In this document: positions 1 through 6,852 of the stretch, in pieces
How the letters are laid out: every line of letters starts with the position of its first letter
How positions within the stretch are numbered: position 1 is the stretch's first letter
NCBI GenBank assembly: GCA_025361105.1
Contig: JANYAW010000257.1
Location: 1 to 14,160, forward strand
Source of the DNA: Rhodocyclaceae bacterium
GTDB lineage: Bacteria; Pseudomonadota; Gammaproteobacteria; Burkholderiales; Rhodocyclaceae
DNA: 14,160 nucleotides
Reading direction: 5' to 3'
Position numbers and translations under genes: made by a program
Notes under the pieces: model-generated
The model's input: the letters and a program-made list of their open reading frames with translations, nothing else
Told to the model about the DNA's origin: nothing
Databases searched by the model: none

Positions 1-2
1 CG

Positions 3-74
3 AATGATACTGGTGTTACATAGGCCGAAAAAGAACTTTTTGGATATGTAATTAGAACCAAATGGCCTATCATT
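3..74. promoter_or_regulatory. nested inverted repeats in the cysB leader
   Basis: Seen: the 11-base arm GGCCTATCATT (64-74), six bases before the cysB ATG, is matched in inverted, split form by AATGATA (3-9) and ATAGGCC (20-26). Inside lies a perfect small palindrome, AAAAAG-AA-CTTTTT (28-41). Inference: this may be the autoregulatory or promoter region of cysB, since LysR-type regulators commonly bind dyads near their own promoters. No confident -35/-10 pair was found, and the window starts too close to show the upstream gene. Confidence 0.35.
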
Positions 75-79
75 GCTGA

Positions 80-1021
80 ATGAAGCTACAGCAATTGAAA
101 TTTCTGGTTGAAGTTGATGCGCAAGCGCTGAACGTTTCTGAAGCGGCCAAGGTGTTGTTTACCGCACAACCGGGCATCTCGAAACAAATTCGCCTGCTTG
201 AAGACGAACTTGGTTTAACCGTGTTCGAGCGCCACGGTAAGCGCTTGACCGCAGTGACACCAGCGGGGCGTATGGTGCTTGATGCGGCGCGGCGGATTTT
301 GCGTGAAGTCGATAATCTCAAGCGCATTGGCAATGACTACGCCAGCGAAGTTGACGGCTTACTTACCGTCGCAACAACACATACGCAAGCGCGCTACGCC
401 TTGCCGCGCGCGATTCAAGGTTTCATGAAATTGCGGCCGAATATTCGATTGCATGTGCAGCAAGGCAGCCCCGCACAAGTTGTGCAATGGCTAGAAAACG
501 GTACCGCCGACATTGGCATTGCTACCGAAGCGCTAGGCAATTCCCCTGATTTGCTGGCCTTGCCTTGCTATCAATGGTCGCATTTGGTCGTTGTGCCAAA
601 GGGACACGTCCTGCTGAAGAAAGGCGGTCTTACGCTGCAAGCGTTGGCCAAGTTTCCACTGGTCACTTACGACGCAATGATCGCCGGTCGTTCGCACCTT
701 GATCGCGCTTTCGCCCGTAATGACATCACGCCCAACATCGTGCTCACCGCCATCGATTCAGATGTTATTAAAACCTACGTCGAACTCGGCTTGGGCGTGG
801 GCATCATCGCCGAAATGGCTTTCGATCCGCTGCGTGATAAAGCGCTCGCCTCGGTCGCCGCAGGGCATTTATTTGAGGTTAATACCACCCGCGTAGGTTT
901 TCGCCGCGACATGTGGTTACGCGGGTTTGACTATGAGTTTTTGGAATTGCTATCGCCGAGCTTGACGCGCGGGGTTATTGACACGACTCTGCGTGGCGTG
1001 GGAGAAGATTCAGGTTTGTAA
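80..1021 (+). CDS. cysB: CysB-type LysR-family transcriptional regulator
   Basis: Cytoplasmic DNA-binding regulator of 313 aa. In the CysB family it activates sulfate uptake and cysteine biosynthesis genes, with N-acetylserine as inducer. The winged helix-turn-helix is at about residues 17-45 (LNVSEAAKVLFTAQPGISKQ). The effector domain carries the CysB hallmark TTHTQARY at 99-106, HVQQGSP at 125-131, IATEAL at 147-152 and DVIKTYVELGLGVG in the second half. Length is close to the usual ~315-324 aa. Residues matching the known anion-binding Thr100, Thr102, Gln103, Thr149 and Trp166 are present, but position 202 is Ala, in AGRS where most homologues have TGRS. The ATG at 80 begins the conserved MKLQQL; its Shine-Dalgarno is poor. 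A strong terminator follows at 1158. The call is secure, but the exact regulon cannot be read from this window. Confidence 0.93.
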   Translation: MKLQQLKFLVEVDAQALNVSEAAKVLFTAQPGISKQIRLLEDELGLTVFERHGKRLTAVTPAGRMVLDAARRILREVDNLKRIGNDYASEVDGLLTVATTHTQARYALPRAIQGFMKLRPNIRLHVQQGSPAQVVQWLENGTADIGIATEALGNSPDLLALPCYQWSHLVVVPKGHVLLKKGGLTLQALAKFPLVTYDAMIAGRSHLDRAFARNDITPNIVLTAIDSDVIKTYVELGLGVGIIAEMAFDPLRDKALASVAAGHLFEVNTTRVGFRRDMWLRGFDYEFLELLSPSLTRGVIDTTLRGVGEDSGL

Positions 1022-1057
1022 GCTGCTGACAGCGTCTCACCAGCACCAACTGGCGAA
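1022..1057 (+). repeat. dispersed repeat copy 1
   Basis: The 27-bp core is at 1028-1054, starting 6 bp after the cysB stop codon. It contains CCAGCACCAACTGGCGAA and matches copy 5 at 23 of 27 positions by hand alignment. Its left part folds as an imperfect hairpin: 1022-1029 (GCTGCTGA) with 1037-1044 (TCACCAGC), one mismatch. It lies in the cysB 3' untranslated region. Confidence 0.7.
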
Positions 1058-1101
1058 TTTCAAGCCCCAAATTTAGAGGACTTCACCTAAGCAAGTGAGG
1101 C

Positions 1102-1186
1102 AACGATACATACAATCGTTTTGTTGTCTCCTCCTCCGGTCTTAATTGATCGGATTTACCCAGCACTGCGGTGCTGGGTTTTTTTT
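1102..1186 (+). ncRNA. candidate 3'-UTR-derived small RNA with C/U-rich loop
   Basis: Seen: three consecutive hairpins on the + strand. They are AACGAT/ATCGTT (1102-1107 with 1115-1120), CCGGTC/GATCGG (1136-1141 with 1148-1153, one G-U pair) and the terminator stem (1158-1179). Between the first two is an unpaired tract containing CTCCTCCTCC (1128-1137), complementary to Shine-Dalgarno sequences. Known: several bacterial regulatory RNAs use such CU-rich single-stranded tracts to block ribosome binding. Inference: the cysB transcript could be processed to release a trans-acting RNA. The 5' end is a guess, and no promoter of its own is evident. The alternative is a plain 3' UTR. On the - strand the same tract reads as a strong ribosome-binding site before only a 12-codon ORF. 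Confidence 0.35.
1158..1186 (+). terminator. intrinsic terminator of cysB
   Basis: A perfect 9-bp GC-rich stem, ACCCAGCAC (1158-1166) with GTGCTGGGT (1171-1179), closes a TGCG loop and runs into eight T residues (1179-1186). The T-tract is on the + strand, so it ends cysB transcription. Read on the - strand the hairpin has no U-tract, so any termination of the convergent glt operon here would be weak. Confidence 0.93.
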
Positions 1187-1218
1187 GCCTGCGCTTAGGG
1201 CTATGCCTAGTGCAATGT

Positions 1219-1947
1219 CTAATGCGAGAGGATTTTTGACAAGAACTGCTGTGCGCGTTCGCCGCGAGGTGTGCCAAAGAAATCGTCCTTGGTGGCATCT
1301 TCGATGATGTGACCTTGATCCATGAAGATCACGCGGTTGGCAACTTTGCGGGCAAAGCCCATTTCATGGGTGACGCACATCATGGTCATGCCTTCGTGCG
1401 CCAGTTCGACCATCACATCTAACACTTCGTTGACCATTTCCGGATCGAGTGCGGAAGTGGGTTCGTCGAACAACATGCATATTGGGTTCATCGACAAGGC
1501 GCGCGCAATCGCTACGCGTTGTTGTTGCCCGCCTGACAGTTGGCCGGGAAATTTTGCAGCTTGGGCTTTGAGGCCCACGCGATCGAGCAATTTCAAGCCA
1601 GTCGCCATCGCTTCCTCTTTCGAGCGATTCAAAACTTTGATTTGGCCGATGGTGAGATTTTCGGTGATGCTCATGTGCGGGAAAAGCTCAAAGTTTTGAA
1701 ACACCATGCCAACGCGCGCGCGCAGTTTTGGCATGTCGGTACCGGGCGCGCCGACCGAAATGCCATCGACCATGATGGTGCCGGACTGGAATGGTTCCAA
1801 GCCATTGACTGTTTTAATCAACGTCGATTTACCCGAGCCGGATGGGCCGCAGACGACAATAACTTCGCCTTTGGCGACAGTTGTGCTGCAATCGGTCAGC
1901 ACTTGAAATGCGCCGTAGTGTTTATTGACGTGGGATATTTCTATCAT
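1219..1947 (-). CDS. gltL: glutamate/aspartate ABC importer ATPase GltL
   Basis: Cytoplasmic ATPase of 242 aa that powers the GltIJKL importer; full length for the polar amino-acid ABC ATPase family. Visible motifs are Walker A GPSGSGKST (34-42), Q-loop Q84, ABC signature LSGGQ (137-141), Walker B MLFDE (158-162), the D-loop after SALD, and the switch histidine H194 in VTHE. The start has an AAGG Shine-Dalgarno eight bases upstream. It is the last gene of the operon, 34 nt after gltK, and converges on cysB. All catalytic residues are present. Substrate choice is set by GltI, so the glutamate/aspartate assignment rests on the neighbours; the ATPase alone could equally be called GlnQ/AatP-like. 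Confidence 0.93.
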   Translation of the reverse strand: MIEISHVNKHYGAFQVLTDCSTTVAKGEVIVVCGPSGSGKSTLIKTVNGLEPFQSGTIMVDGISVGAPGTDMPKLRARVGMVFQNFELFPHMSITENLTIGQIKVLNRSKEEAMATGLKLLDRVGLKAQAAKFPGQLSGGQQQRVAIARALSMNPICMLFDEPTSALDPEMVNEVLDVMVELAHEGMTMMCVTHEMGFARKVANRVIFMDQGHIIEDATKDDFFGTPRGERAQQFLSKILSH

Positions 1948-1981
1948 GGTGACGACCTTTGATTGAATCCGCTAATCAGTG

Positions 1982-2647
1982 TTATCGAATGATGGCGACG
2001 CGCTTTTGCAATCGCTTGACGGTTTGTGACAGCGTGAAGCAAACGACAAAGTAGATCACTGCTGCAAAAATGTACATTTCTATCGGCCGGTTGTAATTCT
2101 TGCCGGCGATCTCGGCGGCTTTGAGCAAATCTTTGGCGCCTATGATGTAGACCAGCGAGGTGTCTTGAAACAGCACGATGGTTTGCGTCAGCAGTACTGG
2201 AATCATGTTGCGAAAAGCTTGTGGCAAAACAATGTAGCCCATCGTCTGACCATAGGTGAAGCCCAACGCATCACCCGCTGCGACTTGCCCGCGTGAGACG
2301 CTCTGGATGCCGGCGCGCATGATTTCGCTGTAATACGCGGCTTCGAATGCAGTGAAGGTGAGCATTGCCGAAGACTCGGCACCGACCGGGTTGCCGGTGA
2401 GTAGCGGTATCAATAAAAAGAACCACAGGATGACCATCACCAGCGGAATCGAGCGCATAGTGTCGACGTAGGTTGCAGCGGCGTTGGCCAACACGCGGTT
2501 TGGGGAAAGTCGTGCTAGTGCCAGGAATGTACCTAAAATGATGCCGCCGCTCATCGCGATGAGCGTCAGCTTGAAGCTGTATTGAATGCCGGTCCACAGA
2601 AACGGCAGGCTGGGCGAGAGGACGCTGAAATCGAAAGTAGAGAACAT
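1982..2647 (-). CDS. gltK: glutamate/aspartate ABC importer permease GltK
   Basis: Inner-membrane permease of 221 aa of the polar amino-acid (HisM-type) family, pairing with GltJ to form the translocation path. Several hydrophobic segments are visible, for example about 22-47, 60-82 and 190-209. The EAA loop that docks on the ATPase is at 102-121 (EAAYYSEIMRAGIQSVSRGQ), followed by LPQAFRNMIP. The conserved RSIPLVMV segment and the TSLVYIIGAKDL segment match GltK of enteric bacteria. It begins 10 nt after the gltJ stop, without a clear Shine-Dalgarno, so translational coupling to gltJ is likely (inference). Length is normal. Confidence 0.92.
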   Translation of the reverse strand: MFSTFDFSVLSPSLPFLWTGIQYSFKLTLIAMSGGIILGTFLALARLSPNRVLANAAATYVDTMRSIPLVMVILWFFLLIPLLTGNPVGAESSAMLTFTAFEAAYYSEIMRAGIQSVSRGQVAAGDALGFTYGQTMGYIVLPQAFRNMIPVLLTQTIVLFQDTSLVYIIGAKDLLKAAEIAGKNYNRPIEMYIFAAVIYFVVCFTLSQTVKRLQKRVAIIR

Positions 2648-2657
2648 GGTCTTGGGA

Positions 2658-3392
2658 CTATTTTGCCGTTACGTAACCTGGGACACGGGAACGCTTTTCG
2701 ATGAAGGCCATGACGCGATTGGCAATGAAGGCGCAGATGAAGTAGAGCGCGGTGACCGCTACATAGGTCTCGATGCCTTGCTCAGAATCTTCCTGCATTT
2801 GGCGCGAGACAAAAGTGAGTTCCAGCACGCTGATGGCAAAGGCCACTGAAGAGTTCTTGAACACACTCATGAACTCGGAAGTAAGCGGTGGAATGATGAT
2901 GCGAAACGCCATCGGCAACAGCACATAACGATAGGTTTGCGGCAGCGTGAATCCCATCGCCATGCCGGCATAGTGTTGGCCGCGCGGCAGGCTTTGGATG
3001 CCAGCTCGAACTTGCTCGGCGATGCGTGCCGAGGTGAACAAGCCGAGACACAGCGTGGCCGTGATGAATTCTTTGGCCGGCATATCTTGCTTGACCCACA
3101 TCGAGAGGTCTTGCGGCAAAAACTCCGGAACGACAAAAAACCACAACAGCATTTGCACCAGTAGCGGCACATTGCGAAAACATTCGACCCAAGCGTTGCC
3201 GAGCATCACCACCCACGGGCGTGGCGTGGTGCGTAGCGTACCGATTACAGAACCCAAACTCAGCGCAATGACCCATGAGGTCAACGAGACGGCCACCGTC
3301 CAGCCGAAGCCATGGATGAGCCAAGTGAGATAGGTCTCGTCTCCGTTTTGAACTTGCTCGAAGAAGATGCCCCAGTTCCAGTGGTAGTTCAT
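2658..3392 (-). CDS. gltJ: glutamate/aspartate ABC importer permease GltJ
   Basis: Inner-membrane permease of 244 aa, partner of GltK. The start is placed at the ATG at 3392, which gives MNYHWNWGIFF, matching the N-terminus of known GltJ proteins, and has an AGGA Shine-Dalgarno. The frame stays open upstream to 3470, but that extension (26 residues, Cys- and Arg-rich) would translate through the repeat/hairpin at 3438-3475 and looks unlike the family. The EAA loop is at about 126-147 (EQVRAGIQSLPRGQ), followed by LPQTYRYVLLPMAFR. ECFRNVPLLVQ is at 70-80. The distance from the gltI stop is about 100 nt, long for this otherwise tight operon, and is filled by the hairpin. Confidence 0.92.
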   Translation of the reverse strand: MNYHWNWGIFFEQVQNGDETYLTWLIHGFGWTVAVSLTSWVIALSLGSVIGTLRTTPRPWVVMLGNAWVECFRNVPLLVQMLLWFFVVPEFLPQDLSMWVKQDMPAKEFITATLCLGLFTSARIAEQVRAGIQSLPRGQHYAGMAMGFTLPQTYRYVLLPMAFRIIIPPLTSEFMSVFKNSSVAFAISVLELTFVSRQMQEDSEQGIETYVAVTALYFICAFIANRVMAFIEKRSRVPGYVTAK

Positions 3393-3437
3393 GGTTGTCC
3401 TATGGCGCGCTGCAATTTGACAGCGATCAGACCCGAG

Positions 3438-3475
3438 CGGTGACACGCAACAGCGTGTCACCGGCACCAACTGAT
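3438..3475 (-). repeat. dispersed repeat copy 2 with perfect intercistronic hairpin
   Basis: A perfect 11-bp stem is formed by CGGTGACACGC (3438-3448) and GCGTGTCACCG (3453-3463), with a 4-base loop. The repeat core overlaps its right arm (3449-3475, 22 of 27 positions matching the consensus). It lies between the gltI stop and the gltJ start. No T-run follows on either strand, so it is not a canonical terminator. By analogy with REP hairpins between malE and malF, it may protect the upstream gltI message from 3' exonucleases (inference). Confidence 0.75.
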
Positions 3476-3491
3476 GAAGAATCTCGCACGC

Positions 3492-4397
3492 CTATTTCTT
3501 AACGTTGTATTGTTCAGCCGGCATATCGTTCGGTGCTTTGAGCGCTTCTTTCAATTTGTCGCTCATCGGGAAATTGAGATTTTCGTTCTTGGGTGGAATC
3601 GGGCTCATGAACCACTTCTTGTAGAGCTTATCAATCTCGCCGGATTTGGCTAAATCGCGCACGGTGGCATTGACCAAGCCTTGAAATTGCGGATCATCTT
3701 TGCGTAGCATGATGGCGATAGGTTCGATGTTCAGCACTTCACCAACAATCTCAAATTCCGCTGGATTTTTTGAACCAACAATCAAACCCGCGAGCAAATT
3801 GTCATCCATCACGAAAGCCACCGCGCGGTCGGTCTCCAACATCAGGAATGAATCGGCGTGATCTTTGCCATAGACTTCTTTGAAATCGATGCCCGAGCCT
3901 TTTTCGTGGCCACGCATCAGTTGCACTGAAGTCGTGCCGGTGGTGGTGGCCACTGGTTTGCCATTCAACTGGGCCAAGCTTTTAATGCCGGAGGCTTTCT
4001 TGACGGCCATTCGCACATTGGTGACAAAGGTGGTCGGTGCAAATGCGACTTGATTTTGGCGTGCGGCGTTGTTAGTAGTTGAGCCGCATTCGATATCCAC
4101 AGTGCCATTGGTCACCAGCGGAATTCGGTTCTGTGAAGTGACTGCCTGATGCACAACTTTGAGCGCGGGAAGTTTGAGCTTAGCTTTCACCGCATCGACA
4201 ATGCGATTGCAAATATCAATGTGATAGCCCACCGGTTTTTGGTCGCCATCGAGATAGGACAAAGGCTTCGATGATTCGCGGATGCCCATGGTAATGCTGC
4301 CGCTTTCCTGAATTTTTTCTAAGGTACCTGCACTGACCGATTGTGCAAAACCAATGGCGGCAATACTGGCGACGAGAACTAAGACGTTGCTTTTCAT
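3492..4397 (-). CDS. gltI: periplasmic glutamate/aspartate-binding protein GltI
   Basis: Solute-binding protein (SBP family 3) of 301 aa that delivers acidic amino acids to GltJKL. The start at 4397 follows a good AGGAGA Shine-Dalgarno and gives a typical signal peptide (MKSN, hydrophobic core, VSA cleavage after residue 23). The in-frame ATG at 4430 would add 11 unlikely residues. Landmarks shared with enteric GltI are RESSKPLSY (40-48), TSQNRIPLV (87-95), ECGSTTNN (103-110), KDHADSF (178-184), AVAFVMDD (192-199), LRKDDPQF (231-238) and KWFMSPIPPK (261-270). These include the positions that contact the ligand amino and carboxyl groups in the family. It is the first gene of gltIJKL, and the following hairpin could raise its level above the permeases. 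Glutamate versus aspartate preference cannot be told from sequence. Confidence 0.93.
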   Translation of the reverse strand: MKSNVLVLVASIAAIGFAQSVSAGTLEKIQESGSITMGIRESSKPLSYLDGDQKPVGYHIDICNRIVDAVKAKLKLPALKVVHQAVTSQNRIPLVTNGTVDIECGSTTNNAARQNQVAFAPTTFVTNVRMAVKKASGIKSLAQLNGKPVATTTGTTSVQLMRGHEKGSGIDFKEVYGKDHADSFLMLETDRAVAFVMDDNLLAGLIVGSKNPAEFEIVGEVLNIEPIAIMLRKDDPQFQGLVNATVRDLAKSGEIDKLYKKWFMSPIPPKNENLNFPMSDKLKEALKAPNDMPAEQYNVKK

Positions 4398-4469
4398 TGA
4401 AGTGTCTCCTGAGAATGGATCGGTAAACAAAACGTATGCTGCATGAGCAAAGGCAAATTCGGATGAGTC

Positions 4470-4499
4470 AATTTAGTCTGTAAGCGGGGTCGCCGTCAA
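4470..4499 (-). promoter_or_regulatory. possible sigma-70-type promoter of gltIJKL
   Basis: On the - strand, TTGACG (4499-4494) is followed after 18 nt by TAAATT (4475-4470), about 73 nt upstream of the gltI ATG. The -35 box matches 5 of 6 positions and the -10 box 4 of 6. It is the best pair in the 120-nt gap after the exporter gene, but the spacing and the weak -10 box make this only a suggestion. Confidence 0.35.
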
Positions 4500-4517
4500 T
4501 AGTTTTGCGGAGGCTCG

Positions 4518-6332
4518 CTATGCATTGTCCTGACTCTGTTGTAGCGCCCACATTTGCGCATAAAGCCCGCTGTGTGCCAGCAAGTCAATGTGTGTGCCAC
4601 GCTCGACGATGCAGCCTTTGTCCATCACGACGATCTGGTCTGCATTCATCACGGTCGACAAACGATGCGCGATGATTAGCGTGGTGCGGCCTCGCGCCGC
4701 CATTTCAAGCTCAGTTTGAATCGCCTGTTCGGTTTTGGAATCGAGAGCGGAAGTGGCTTCATCGAATATCAAAATCGGTGGGTCTTTGAGCAGCGCACGG
4801 GCAATCGCGACGCGTTGTTTCTCGCCGCCGGACAATTTCAGGCCGCGTTCGCCGACCCGTGTTTGATAGCCTTGTGGCAGGCTTTCAATGAAGTTGTGAA
4901 TATGCGCAGCGCGTGCAGCGGCAATCACTTCTTGATGGCTGGCACTCGGCTTACCGTAGTGAATGTTGTAATAAATGCTGTCGTTGAACAGCACAGTGTC
5001 CTGTGGCACGATGCCGATGGCTGCGCGCAAACTGGTCTGCGTCAGCGCGCGAATATCCGAGCCATTTATTTTGATTCCGCCGTTAGTCACGTCGTAAAAG
5101 CGAAATAGCAATCGCGCCAGTGTTGACTTGCCGGAACCGCTATGCCCGACCACTGCCGCTGATTTGCCCGCGCAAATTTTCAAATCGAGATTGAACAATA
5201 TCTGGCGGTCTTTTTCGTAAGAAAAATTCACCGCTTCAAATTCAATCCCACATGGGCCTGGTGGCAAGGCGCGCGCGTCGGCAACATCTTCCACTTCGCG
5301 GTTTTGCGAGAGTAAGGAAAACATTTTTTCGATGTCAGTGAGCGATTGCCGTATCTCGCGATAGAGCACACCCAAGTGACTCAGTGGCATGTAAAGCTGA
5401 ATCAAAAACGCGTTGACCAAAACAATATCGCCGACCGTCATCTGGCCAGAAACCACGCCGACGGTCGCGCGCCACATCATCAGCGAAACGCCGCCAGCGA
5501 TGATGATGGACTGACCAAGATTCAGATACGAGAGCGAATATTGATTCTTGATTTGCGCAACTTCCCATTTCTGCATTTGTTCGTCATAGCGCAATTTCTC
5601 CCACGCTTCGTTGCTGAAATACTTCACCGTTTCATAGTTGATGAGGCTATCAATCGCGCGCACATTGGCTGCCGAATCTAGCTCATTCACCGTACGCCGC
5701 AAATGCGTGCGCCAATTGGTGATTACTACCGTGTAGGTCACGTACAGCGTCAAGGTACCGAGCGTGATGAGCGTAAAGCTGATGTCGTAGCGTTGCCCGA
5801 GGATTCCCAATACCAAGGCAATTTCGACCAATGTGGGCAAAATTGAATACAGCGTATAGCTGATTAGCGAATTAATCGAACGTGTGCCGCGTTCAATGTC
5901 TCGCGTCAAGCCGCCTGTTTGGCGCTCAAGATGGAAGCGCAAAGAGAGTGCATGCAGATGCTCGAACACTTGCAGCGCAATAGTGCGCACCGCGCGCTGT
6001 GTCACTTTCGCAAACAAGATTTCGCGCAACTCGGTAAACATCGAAGTCGAAAACCGCAAGGCACCGTAGGCGGCCAACAATCCAATAGGTACCAGCAACA
6101 GCGCTTGCTCTTGCGGCACGGTAAGTGTGTCGATGATGTTCTTGAATATTAGCGGCACGGCGACGTTGGTGAGTTTCGCCACCAACAAACAGCCCAAGGC
6201 AAACAAGACGCGACCCTTCCAGGCCCACAGGTAAGGCAACAGTGTTTTGATGGTTGCCCAGTCGTGGCGATGACCGGTGGCTTGGCTCGGCAAACCGAGC
6301 GATGGAGCGGAGGAGGACGATGCAGAGCGCAT
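4518..6332 (-). CDS. Atm1/HMT-type ABC exporter (fused membrane and ATPase domains)
   Basis: Half-transporter of 604 aa, expected to work as a homodimer in the inner membrane. The bacterial Atm1 family exports glutathione conjugates or glutathione-linked metals and is related to mitochondrial Atm1. The membrane domain (about 30-345) has Atm1-like signatures: ERGTRSINSLISY, WRTHLRRT, SLINYETVKYFSNE and YLNLGQS. The nucleotide-binding domain has Walker A GHSGSGKST (396-404), signature LSGGE (500-504), Walker B ILIFDE with catalytic Glu525, and switch His556. The start is taken at 6332 (MRSASSSS). The in-frame ATG at 6392 would leave only 13 nt to the divergent yciA-like gene and has no Shine-Dalgarno; neither start has a good one. 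The gene is followed 120 nt later by gltI in the same direction. The family is secure; the substrate is inferred. Confidence 0.88.
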   Translation of the reverse strand: MRSASSSSAPSLGLPSQATGHRHDWATIKTLLPYLWAWKGRVLFALGCLLVAKLTNVAVPLIFKNIIDTLTVPQEQALLLVPIGLLAAYGALRFSTSMFTELREILFAKVTQRAVRTIALQVFEHLHALSLRFHLERQTGGLTRDIERGTRSINSLISYTLYSILPTLVEIALVLGILGQRYDISFTLITLGTLTLYVTYTVVITNWRTHLRRTVNELDSAANVRAIDSLINYETVKYFSNEAWEKLRYDEQMQKWEVAQIKNQYSLSYLNLGQSIIIAGGVSLMMWRATVGVVSGQMTVGDIVLVNAFLIQLYMPLSHLGVLYREIRQSLTDIEKMFSLLSQNREVEDVADARALPPGPCGIEFEAVNFSYEKDRQILFNLDLKICAGKSAAVVGHSGSGKSTLARLLFRFYDVTNGGIKINGSDIRALTQTSLRAAIGIVPQDTVLFNDSIYYNIHYGKPSASHQEVIAAARAAHIHNFIESLPQGYQTRVGERGLKLSGGEKQRVAIARALLKDPPILIFDEATSALDSKTEQAIQTELEMAARGRTTLIIAHRLSTVMNADQIVVMDKGCIVERGTHIDLLAHSGLYAQMWALQQSQDNA

Positions 6333-6405
6333 GCAGCGATGATAACAGTCGGCGCAAAGCCTTCGCCCTGCCAGCGAGATCGATTCCACCATATACTGGG
6401 AGCAG

Positions 6406-6837
6406 ATGAATACTCTCAGCGAAAATCAATTCATGGGTGTCTTGCAGGAGCTTCCAGATCGACAGCCGGTGTTGCGAGTAGTGCCGATGCCATGCGACGT
6501 GAATTCCAGCGGCGACATTTTTGGCGGCTGGGTTATGGCGCAAGTCGACATTGCGGGATCGATTCCGGCGATGCGTCGTGCGCGCGGTCGGGTGGCGACG
6601 GTGGCGGTGAATGCGTTTTATTTCAAGCAGCCCGTGTCAGTTGGCGATGTGGTAAGTTTTTATGCAGAAGTGACTCACGTTGGCACGACTTCGATAACGG
6701 TGGATGTTCAAGTTTATGCGGCACGCAATCCGGCCGCGCCGGTCGTTGTTAAAGTCACTGAGGCGACGCTGACATATGTCTGCTTGAATAAAGATGGCAG
6801 CAAGCGGACTGTACCGACCGAGTTGCCGGCTGAGTGA
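6406..6837 (+). CDS. yciA: YciA-type acyl-CoA thioesterase (hotdog fold)
   Basis: Cytoplasmic hotdog-fold thioesterase of 143 aa that hydrolyses acyl-CoA to free acid and CoA; YciA enzymes accept short to medium acyl chains. The diagnostic block SSGDIFGGWVMAQVDIAG (34-51) contains the catalytic Asp37, equivalent to the essential Asp of the GDIFGGW motif in characterised YciA. GRVATVAV (61-68), FKQPVSVGDVVSFYAEV (73-89) and GTTSITVDVQVY (93-104) complete the fold. The ATG is preceded by GGGAG four bases away. It is divergent from the Atm1-like exporter and 15 nt upstream of a sigma-factor gene, so the two + genes are probably co-transcribed. The exact acyl preference is unknown. Confidence 0.9.
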   Translation: MNTLSENQFMGVLQELPDRQPVLRVVPMPCDVNSSGDIFGGWVMAQVDIAGSIPAMRRARGRVATVAVNAFYFKQPVSVGDVVSFYAEVTHVGTTSITVDVQVYAARNPAAPVVVKVTEATLTYVCLNKDGSKRTVPTELPAE

Positions 6838-6852
6838 ACGCGAAGAAACCTC

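Noticed and set aside
1187..1213. Imperfect dyad between gltL and the cysB terminator as a glt terminator
   Set aside because: The stem has a mismatch and a bulge, and no U-tract follows on the - strand.
3438..3463. Hairpin as an intrinsic terminator within the glt operon
   Set aside because: A strong stem but no T-run on either side.
3390..3470. Upstream start for gltJ at 3470
   Set aside because: It adds 26 family-foreign residues translated through the repeat hairpin; the ATG at 3392 has a Shine-Dalgarno and matches the known GltJ N-terminus.
6333..6392. Upstream start for the Atm1-like exporter at 6392
   Set aside because: It leaves 13 nt to the divergent gene, has no ribosome-binding site, and the extra 20 residues have no family counterpart that I know.
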